Assembly (NCBI GenBank): GCA_031258505.1
Contig: JAIRMT010000157.1
Coordinates: forward strand, 1-10,056
DNA: 10,056 nt
Source: Treponema sp.
GTDB lineage: Bacteria > Spirochaetota > Spirochaetia > Treponematales > Breznakiellaceae
Reading direction: 5' to 3'
This document shows, piece by piece, positions 4,526-10,056 of this stretch; position 1 is the stretch's first letter, and every line of letters begins with the position of its first letter. The translations under genes and the position numbers were made by a program. The notes under the pieces are model-generated. The model was not told the origin of the DNA. It worked only from the letters and a program-made list of their open reading frames with translations, and did no database searches.

Positions 4526-6725
4526 ATTAATTCTCCCCCGATTGCCCCAATTTCGCCTTCTGCCTTTCCTGATAACGCTCTTTGCCTTTCTTATTACCGC
4601 TGTTTTTATCATCAACAGTCTGTATTCAGACGGGGTAACCGAAGATTTCCGTGACTTTGAGGAGGGACGAGTCGCGGAACGGGACGTGATTGCCGAGAGC
4701 CGCATCTCTTATATTGACGAGGAGGCAACCCGTCTCCGCAGAGAGGCCGAGCTGCGACAGATTCCACCGGTGTTCAAGTATTCCCTTGAGATAAACGATG
4801 AAGTTCAGAACGCTTACCAGAACTTCGTTGACTTTTCAAAAGCCATCTTCGATACCGGCATATCGACCAGAGACTATCTTAGTCAGATAAACGCCAATTT
4901 CTCCATGCAGTTTCACGATGAAATCCTTGATGTGCTGTACAATGATGAAGAACGTCTGCAAATTCTTGACGCAAGCATAGCTACGCTGAAACAGGTGCTT
5001 GATACGGGTATCTTTGCGCTGCCAAGCGCTGCCCTTGAGCGATTCAGCCCAGAACAGGTTGAACTGCTCCACAATTACGGGAATCGTACTGAACGGGAGC
5101 GGATCGCCTTTTCCCATATCCTTACACTGGCAAACCTGAGCAACGCCATAGACCGTTACATCGCGCTTGACGCGCCTTCGTCGTTCAAGGTAATTGCCTG
5201 GGACTTGCTCTCGCCGTTTATTAAAGCAAACGTGTTTTTCTCTGAGGCTGATACTGAACAGCGGCTCACTGAGGCAAACATTCAGGTTGAGCCAGTGGTG
5301 AAGTACATTGAGCCAGGAACTCGAATCATCAAACGTGGTTTTATTATCAGCGCGGAAGCCATGATAGAACTCGAAGCCCTGAAATCAGCCATATCAGGCA
5401 GAGACCCCCGCAACATTGTGGGGCAGGTCATCATCCTCCTGCTCCTCTACGCGCTGTTCATCTTCTTGGGAGCCATAAAACTGATTGGCCGCGTCCTGAG
5501 TAACGAAGAAATCTATCTGCTTGCCATACTTTCAGCCCTGTACTTGATCGGTGCGGTGCTTGTGAAAAACCTTTCTTTTAACACAGAGTATTTTCCAGTA
5601 TCCATTATTCTGCCAACAGCGCTGGTAGTTATGCTGCCGGCGATTCTCATTGACGCGCCGCTTGCACTGCTTATGGCCTTTGCCCTGCCTTTGAGTGCGT
5701 TTTTCTCCGACTCGTTTGACACCTGGGCATACCTCTTCGCGCTGGTATCCGGGATTGTCGCCTCATACCTCTTGAGGAACGCCGAGAAACGCATGGACCT
5801 GGTGCGTGCCGGCCTCATCATCGCCATCGCTAACGCGGTGGCCACGATTGCCATCCTGCTTATCCAGCGCGCCGCGCTTTCGTCGTACCCCATCGTGCTG
5901 TTCTGGGCAGCCTTTAACGGCGTCGCGTCAGGTATGCTCGTGCTGGGGCTGCTGCCGCCGCTGGAACATGCGCTTGATGCAGTAACAACGTTCAGGCTGA
6001 TAGAGCTTGCCGACCTTAACTCCCCTACGCTCAAAAAACTGTTCACCATAGCCCCTGGCACCTATACCCATTCGCTCATAGTGGCGAACCTTGCTGAGAG
6101 CGCCTGCCGCGAAATCGGGGCTAATCCTTTGCTGGCAAGAGTCGGGGCTTATTATCACGACATCGGGAAGATGGAGCAGCCGGAGTATTTTGTGGAAAAC
6201 CAGACCACCCATAACAAGCACAATGAGCTTCCGCCCCGGCTTTCCGCCACTGTGATTCGCAGTCATGTGAAGCTGGGCGTGGAAAAAGCCCGCGCGCTGG
6301 ACCTGCCGCACGCGGTCATTGATATCATCGCTCAACATCACGGAAATTCAGTGATAACATGGTTCTATAACGAGGCGTTGAAACAAGACCCGCAGGCGCG
6401 CGTGGAAGATTTTTCCTATCCAGGCAGTCCCCCGCGTTCCCGCGAATCAGCAGTAGTGATGCTGGCCGATGTGTCAGAGGCCGCGTGCCGGAGCCTTGAG
6501 AAGCCGACCGCCGCAAAGATAGAGAAGTTCATTCAGGAGCTTATCACCAGCAAGGTTGAGCATGGCCAGCTTGCCGAATCAGAACTCACCTTCCGCGACC
6601 TTGAAATCATCAAAAAAGCCTTTGTGCGCTCGCTTGCCGCCCACTATCATTCCCGCATTGAGTATCCCAAACTGCCGCCCAAAGAACCGGCGCAGGGAAC
6701 AGCGCTTAAAGAGGCTATACAATGA
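4500..6725 (+). CDS. pgpH: 7TM-HD membrane phosphodiesterase (PgpH-like, predicted c-di-AMP hydrolase)
   Basis: A 741-residue membrane protein with the 7TMR-HD architecture. A Lys-rich cytoplasmic start leads to one membrane helix (about 17-41), a large outside domain (about 45-300, containing a charged helical region and EPGTRIIKRGFII, typical of 7TMR-HDED), seven hydrophobic segments (about 308-329, 336-355, 365-384, 386-402, 409-424, 436-455, 463-486), then a cytoplasmic HD domain. Metal-binding motifs are visible: H524 (YTHSL), HDIGK (553-557), H589 (RSHV), HH 613-614 (QHHGN) and D657 (LADVSEA). Listeria PgpH of this family hydrolyses c-di-AMP to pApA, and nucleotide signalling is therefore the likely role; the substrate here is inferred. 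There is no strong ribosome binding site, so translation is probably coupled to phoH, with which it overlaps by 26 nt across an A9 run. It ends in an ATGA overlap with ybeY, the same neighbour seen in many bacteria. Confidence 0.93.
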   Translation: MTSKKKPNKLILPRLPQFRLLPFLITLFAFLITAVFIINSLYSDGVTEDFRDFEEGRVAERDVIAESRISYIDEEATRLRREAELRQIPPVFKYSLEINDEVQNAYQNFVDFSKAIFDTGISTRDYLSQINANFSMQFHDEILDVLYNDEERLQILDASIATLKQVLDTGIFALPSAALERFSPEQVELLHNYGNRTERERIAFSHILTLANLSNAIDRYIALDAPSSFKVIAWDLLSPFIKANVFFSEADTEQRLTEANIQVEPVVKYIEPGTRIIKRGFIISAEAMIELEALKSAISGRDPRNIVGQVIILLLLYALFIFLGAIKLIGRVLSNEEIYLLAILSALYLIGAVLVKNLSFNTEYFPVSIILPTALVVMLPAILIDAPLALLMAFALPLSAFFSDSFDTWAYLFALVSGIVASYLLRNAEKRMDLVRAGLIIAIANAVATIAILLIQRAALSSYPIVLFWAAFNGVASGMLVLGLLPPLEHALDAVTTFRLIELADLNSPTLKKLFTIAPGTYTHSLIVANLAESACREIGANPLLARVGAYYHDIGKMEQPEYFVENQTTHNKHNELPPRLSATVIRSHVKLGVEKARALDLPHAVIDIIAQHHGNSVITWFYNEALKQDPQARVEDFSYPGSPPRSRESAVVMLADVSEAACRSLEKPTAAKIEKFIQELITSKVEHGQLAESELTFRDLEIIKKAFVRSLAAHYHSRIEYPKLPPKEPAQGTALKEAIQ

Positions 6726-7177
6726 ACCATGTTGAAATCAGCGCCAAAGGAATTGAGCTTCCTTTATGGGCGGATAATGCCGAAGTTTTTATACAGAATG
6801 TGCTTGCTTATCTTAAACATGACCAGTGGGACCTTTCGCTTGTGTTTTGCGACAACGCCTGCATCCGCGATTTCAATATGCGGTTTCGGGGCAAAGATGA
6901 GGCCACGGACATACTTTCTTTCCCCCTTGGGGAAAGCATAGATGAAAACGGGGAAACGCGGTTCTTGCCAGGCGACCTGCTTATATCGCTGGAAACCCTT
7001 AAAGAAAACGCGCGGTATTTTGCGGTTTCTGAGGATGAAGAGTTACGCCGGCTCTTGATTCATGGTATTCTACATTTAGACGGTTTTGATCACGCGAGTA
7101 ACGCGGAAACCGAGCCGATGCTGCAATTTCAGGAGACTATCGTGGCTGAACTAGCCGGAAAGCGGGTTATCCCATGA
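6722..7177 (+). CDS. ybeY: Endoribonuclease YbeY (16S rRNA maturation)
   Basis: YbeY is a zinc-dependent single-strand endoribonuclease that takes part in 16S rRNA 3'-end maturation and 70S ribosome quality control. The 151-residue length is standard. The diagnostic metal motif H-x3-H-x5-H is present as HGILHLDGFDH, giving H114, H118 and H124, and the conserved FRGKDEATDILSFP (55-68) corresponds to the usual YRxKDxPTDVLSFP. LPGDLLIS (82-89) is also typical. The ATG overlaps the stop of the upstream phosphodiesterase gene in ATGA, with AAAGAGG (6708-6714) seven bases before it. It overlaps the following CBS-protein gene by four bases as well. The phoH-HD-ybeY-corC/tlyC order is a recurrent bacterial neighbourhood and supports the assignment. 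All key residues are present, so the enzyme should be active. Confidence 0.96.
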   Translation: MNHVEISAKGIELPLWADNAEVFIQNVLAYLKHDQWDLSLVFCDNACIRDFNMRFRGKDEATDILSFPLGESIDENGETRFLPGDLLISLETLKENARYFAVSEDEELRRLLIHGILHLDGFDHASNAETEPMLQFQETIVAELAGKRVIP

Positions 7178-7953
7178 ACTTAAAGTCCATTTTCAAGAAA
7201 GACGGTGAACTGCACCGCAAGATATTTCAGTCGTTGGAAACCGAACAACAAACAATGATTCAGGGCGTGCTTGACCTGCCTGAAATCGTAGTCAAGGAGG
7301 TTATGGTTCCCCGCATTGACACGGTGTTTCTGGAAGCCGACGCATCCAAGGCCGAACTGCTTACCTGTATGGCTGACAGCGGCCATTCCCGCTTTCCCGT
7401 TTACGAGGAGACGATTGATAACGTGATTGGGATTCTCTATGTGAAAGACGTACTGAGCTATCTGCTCAAGGACGCGGAATTCAACCTGCGAAAGATCATC
7501 AGGAAACCGTTCTTTGTCCCTGAGTCAAAGCACATCTATGACCTCCTCAAGGAACTACGCCATAAGCGTGTACATATCGCAGTGGTGGTTGATGAGTATG
7601 GCGGCGTGTCCGGCATTGTCTGCATGGAAGACATACTGGAAGAAATCATCGGGGACATTCAGGACGAGTTTGACAACGAGACCCCTGAGATACTCAAGTT
7701 GAGCGAAGGAACCTTTCTTTGCGACGCGCGTGTGAATCTTGATGCCCTTGCCAAGACTCTTGGTATAGAATTTCCTGCCGATGATTTTGATACACTGGGT
7801 GGTTTCGTCTTTGATCTGTTCGGAAAAATTCCAGTAAAATACGAGAAGATCGGGTACAAGGGACATGATATTATCATTCAGGATATGGATGGCCATAAGA
7901 TTAACACCGTTAAACTTATCTTAAAATCAGAAACTCCGGAGAGGGACCAATGA
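7174..7953 (+). CDS. tlyC: CBS-pair and CorC/HlyC-domain protein (TlyC/CorC-like)
   Basis: A 259-residue soluble protein with two CBS domains (about 43-100 and 107-165) and a C-terminal CorC_HlyC transporter-associated domain (about 172-252). Conserved segments include EVMVPRIDT (42-50), HSRFPVYEE (71-79), VDEYGGVSGIV (139-149), a DILEEIIGDIQDE stretch (153-165), and DDFDTLGGFVF (203-213). It lacks the membrane DUF21 domain of larger CNNM/HlyC relatives, so it is the short form seen in TlyC of spirochaetes and CorC of enterobacteria. TlyC was originally called a hemolysin in Brachyspira, but the fold points to adenine-nucleotide sensing and support of Mg2+/Co2+ homeostasis; hemolysis should not be assumed. 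Its ATG overlaps the ybeY stop by four bases, with GGAAAG (7157-7162) 11 bases before it. It overlaps the next gene in ATGA. Exact function is unproven. Confidence 0.9.
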   Translation: MNLKSIFKKDGELHRKIFQSLETEQQTMIQGVLDLPEIVVKEVMVPRIDTVFLEADASKAELLTCMADSGHSRFPVYEETIDNVIGILYVKDVLSYLLKDAEFNLRKIIRKPFFVPESKHIYDLLKELRHKRVHIAVVVDEYGGVSGIVCMEDILEEIIGDIQDEFDNETPEILKLSEGTFLCDARVNLDALAKTLGIEFPADDFDTLGGFVFDLFGKIPVKYEKIGYKGHDIIIQDMDGHKINTVKLILKSETPERDQ

Positions 7954-10031
7954 AAAATTTTTGTACAGCGTTATTATTTTGTGTTTTTTATATGCTGATA
8001 TTGCCAGTTCATGCCCAGACCTATGTCAGCGCAAGCTCCTACTACGAGCAGGGGCGCGTGTTTATGAGCGAGGAGGACTGGTACTCGGCGGTGGAATCCC
8101 TGCTTGAGTGCCTGCGCCTTAACAGCGCCCACGCCGAGGCAAGCGCCGCTCTTGCCGAATGCTACTATGAGCTTTCAGAGTTTGATGAGGCGCTGACCTG
8201 GGTACGGAAGGCGCGTTCCCTGTCCCGGGGCAATCTTGCGCTGACGAACCTTGAGGCGTTCACCCTTATTGCCCTAGGCCAGCTCGACAGCGCTTCATCT
8301 GTGATTAACGATGTGCTGGCGCGTGAGCCGTACAACCGTGAGGCTTTGTTCGCCGCCTCAGAGCTGGACATTGCTCGCGGCCATGCCGGAGACGCAGTAA
8401 CGCGCTTTCAGGACGCGGTGCGCCGCTACCCTGATGACCGGCGGCTCCTGGTGTCTCTAGCGCTCGTTCTCGGCTCACTGGGCGAAACCGAGAGCGCCCG
8501 CACCTATATTACACGCGCCATAGCCCAGCATCCAAACGATTATCACGTTTACTACTACGCGGCGTATCTTGAATCCCGTGCAGGCAGTCTCAGTACCGCA
8601 ACCCGTTATGCGGAAAGCGCCCTGTATTACCAGCCTGGGTATGCGCCAGCGCGTTCCCTGCTTGCCAGCCTCCGTTACCGCTCAGGCCAGTTTGAGGATG
8701 CAAGCCGCCTCGCTGACGAAGCTATTGCTGCGAACCGTGAGGACATTGGGGCATGGTATCTCAAGGGCATTTCCTACATAAGGCTGGGTCGGAATGCGGA
8801 CGCCATCACGATTCTCTCAACTGCCGCGCTCATTGATCCAAATGATGAGTTCATCAGGGCAACGCTTGAGGAACTGCTTATATCTCACACCAGCCTTGAA
8901 GACCCCCGTCGCGCAGGCTGGGCTGCTTGGCACTTTAACCGCGCGCGTGATTTCAAGAACCGCAACTTTATTGAGCAATCCCTCTTTGAGTACCGCAGGG
9001 GTTTGCGGCTCAATCCTTACGCAGCAGACCGCCGTGAATACGCCGACCTGCTGCGGGTGCAGGGTTATCCGGCTCGCTACCTTGAGGAACTGCGCTTCAT
9101 GCAGGGACTGGGGCTGGGCGACCGTTCCCTGAACGATGCAGTCGAAGCCTATGATAACCTGCTTGAAGGGGCGCTTTATCGCCGCTGGAATGTAGACCCA
9201 GTGGATGTATCTGAACCTCATTGGAAGCTGGGAGTGTTTTCTATTGTATCCCAGTCGAGCTTTTACCATGTGGATGCAGGTGTTACTGCTTCTTCCTATA
9301 TAAAGGACATACTTTTGCACGAGCGGAACATCAGCCCCATGGAACTTGAGCCGCGTGAGGCTTCCTACTCACAGGCGTTCAGGCACGCGCGTGAGTCTGG
9401 CGCTGATTACTTCATCATTATCTCGGTTATGGAAAACGAGCGGGACATTGCTGTTACCGGCGAACTCTTTGTGGGGAGAACCGGCGCGCCAGCAGCCACC
9501 TTCACAGCCTACCGCACAGGTTCGGATCGGCTGCGGAGCGCAGCCCGGGGCATTGTAGACCAGCTTGCCGCGGTCCTGCCTTTCCGTGCCGAACTGCTCC
9601 AGTACCGCGCTGGAATTGGCCTTATTGATAAGGGCCGTCTTGACGGCGTTAAAGCAGGAACTGTCTACGACCTGGTGAAAAAAGACGCGCTGACTACCCG
9701 CAGCGAAGGCGTGGGTCTTTCTTATGCTCAGGAAGAGGTGGTAGGAACCCTGGTGATTAACACTGCTGATGAGGAAGTCTCGTCAGGAACCATCACGCGA
9801 AAGGGCTTTTTTGACCGGATTAGCGTCGGCGACGAGGTTATCCTTCAAGTACCAGAGCCAGAGCCTGTCGTTGAGCCTGACACGCGCAACCCGATACAGC
9901 GACTGTTTCAGGACACGGGCAACCAGATACAGCGACTGTTCCAGCAAACCTCGCCAGCTTCAGACGCGTCCACCGTAACTACGCCCGCCGCTGATCCTGA
10001 GCTGCGCGCCCTACTGCGTAACCTGCGCTGA
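7950..10031 (+). CDS. Exported TPR-repeat protein with a C-terminal domain of unknown function
   Basis: A 693-residue protein starting with a Sec signal peptide (CTALLFCVFYMLILPVHA, likely cleavage after residue 22 before QTYV); I see no lipobox, so it is probably periplasmic. Residues about 28-330 form a string of roughly nine TPR-like helix pairs (for example YYEQGRVFMSEEDWYSAVES, LEAFTLIALGQLDSA, AWYLKGISYIRLGRNADAI), a scaffold for protein-protein contacts. Residues about 425-545 form an alpha/beta region (WKLGVFSIV, ADYFIIISVMENERDIAVTGE), followed by a beta-rich part (about 553-633) with GLIDKGRLDGVKAGTVYDL and ISVGDEVIL. A Pro/Glu-rich linker (PEPEPVVEP) then leads to two 11-residue repeats and a basic tail ending LLRNLR. 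GGAGAGGG (7938-7945) lies four bases before the ATG, which overlaps the tlyC stop. I recognise the architecture as common in treponemes, not a defined function. Confidence 0.88.
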   Translation: MKNFCTALLFCVFYMLILPVHAQTYVSASSYYEQGRVFMSEEDWYSAVESLLECLRLNSAHAEASAALAECYYELSEFDEALTWVRKARSLSRGNLALTNLEAFTLIALGQLDSASSVINDVLAREPYNREALFAASELDIARGHAGDAVTRFQDAVRRYPDDRRLLVSLALVLGSLGETESARTYITRAIAQHPNDYHVYYYAAYLESRAGSLSTATRYAESALYYQPGYAPARSLLASLRYRSGQFEDASRLADEAIAANREDIGAWYLKGISYIRLGRNADAITILSTAALIDPNDEFIRATLEELLISHTSLEDPRRAGWAAWHFNRARDFKNRNFIEQSLFEYRRGLRLNPYAADRREYADLLRVQGYPARYLEELRFMQGLGLGDRSLNDAVEAYDNLLEGALYRRWNVDPVDVSEPHWKLGVFSIVSQSSFYHVDAGVTASSYIKDILLHERNISPMELEPREASYSQAFRHARESGADYFIIISVMENERDIAVTGELFVGRTGAPAATFTAYRTGSDRLRSAARGIVDQLAAVLPFRAELLQYRAGIGLIDKGRLDGVKAGTVYDLVKKDALTTRSEGVGLSYAQEEVVGTLVINTADEEVSSGTITRKGFFDRISVGDEVILQVPEPEPVVEPDTRNPIQRLFQDTGNQIQRLFQQTSPASDASTVTTPAADPELRALLRNLR
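9879..9944 (+). repeat. 33-bp tandem duplication near the 3' end of the TPR gene
   Basis: Bases 9879-9911 and 9912-9944 are adjacent 33-bp units matching at 30 of 33 positions. They encode DTRNPIQRLFQ (residues 644-654) and DTGNQIQRLFQ (655-665). Two of the three differences change an amino acid and one is silent. The phase keeps the frame open. The high identity suggests a recent duplication in a tolerant C-terminal linker after the PEPEP segment. Copy number could vary between strains. Confidence 0.8.
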
Positions 10032-10033
10032 AC

Positions 10034-10056
10034 ATGGAAGGGCGTCTGGCTAAAAC
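10034..10056 (+). CDS. Possible start of a further gene (only 23 bases visible)
   Basis: An ATG at 10034, two bases after the TPR stop, opens a frame reading MEGRLAK to the window edge. The tight spacing agrees with the operon style of the five genes before it. There is no ribosome binding site at normal spacing before this ATG; alternatively GGAAGGG (10036-10042) could be the Shine-Dalgarno for a start beyond the window. Too short to identify. Confidence 0.25.

Noticed and set aside
5513..6061. 182-codon minus-strand frame inside the 7TM-HD gene
   Set aside because: It is antisense to the conserved transmembrane region and is Ser/Ala/Arg-rich with no motif; it is a shadow frame.
1..10056. 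tRNA or rRNA genes, CRISPR array, insertion sequence, prophage or toxin-antitoxin pair
   Set aside because: I saw no cloverleaf-like segment, regularly spaced repeats, transposase or integrase motif, or small gene pair; apart from about 260 bp at 166-426 and 96 bp at 3419-3514 the window is filled by housekeeping genes.

Overview
The window looks like a stretch of spirochaete chromosome, most likely a Treponema-like organism with balanced to slightly high GC. This rests on the gene run phoH, 7TM-HD phosphodiesterase, ybeY, short TlyC-type CBS protein and exported TPR protein, which resembles treponemal gene order as I remember it, and on general protein character. I could not run a search, so the genus is inference. 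Coding density is very high. Everything recognisable is chromosomal housekeeping; I see no phage, plasmid, IS, CRISPR, rRNA or tRNA signal.

Layout. 1-165: the last 54 codons of a + strand gene, possibly a phosphotransferase-fold protein. 166-426: a non-coding stretch with a perfect 9-bp hairpin, a larger imperfect inverted repeat, GTGTCAG-rich degenerate repeats and an 11-bp direct repeat. 427-1242 (+): a DppA-like M55 D-aminopeptidase. 1252-3418 (-): ruvB then queA, a two-gene operon that converges on the peptidase gene with only 9 bp between stop codons. 3419-3514: a compact divergent promoter region. 3515-10031 (+): five genes, phoH, pgpH-like, ybeY, tlyC/corC-like and a TPR lipid-free secreted protein, each overlapping the next (26, 4, 4 and 4 bp). 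From 10034 another reading frame may begin, but only 23 bases are visible.

How the genes fit together. PhoH (ATPase with an RNA-related role) and YbeY (endoribonuclease for 16S rRNA maturation and ribosome quality control) flank a membrane HD phosphodiesterase of the PgpH type, the family known for c-di-AMP hydrolysis. Next come a CBS-pair/CorC-domain cytosolic protein and an exported TPR protein. The overlapping stops and starts suggest one polycistronic message and translational coupling. RuvB drives Holliday-junction branch migration and QueA makes the queuosine precursor in tRNA; their adjacency is common in bacteria and does not imply a shared pathway.

The most notable non-textbook signals are: (1) both divergent genes at 3419-3514 have good sigma70-like promoters so close to their start codons that the mRNAs would be leaderless or nearly so; (2) ruvB carries an N-terminal low-complexity extension built from a 27-bp tandem repeat with a palindromic GGTGTCTGACACC core, and a similar DT-x-NP coding repeat occurs near the 3' end of the TPR gene; (3) ruvB/queA and phoH/pgpH both overlap by exactly 26 nt, and a homopolymer (T8, A9) sits at each junction such that loss of one base would fuse the two frames. 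I found no convincing new biological system here.
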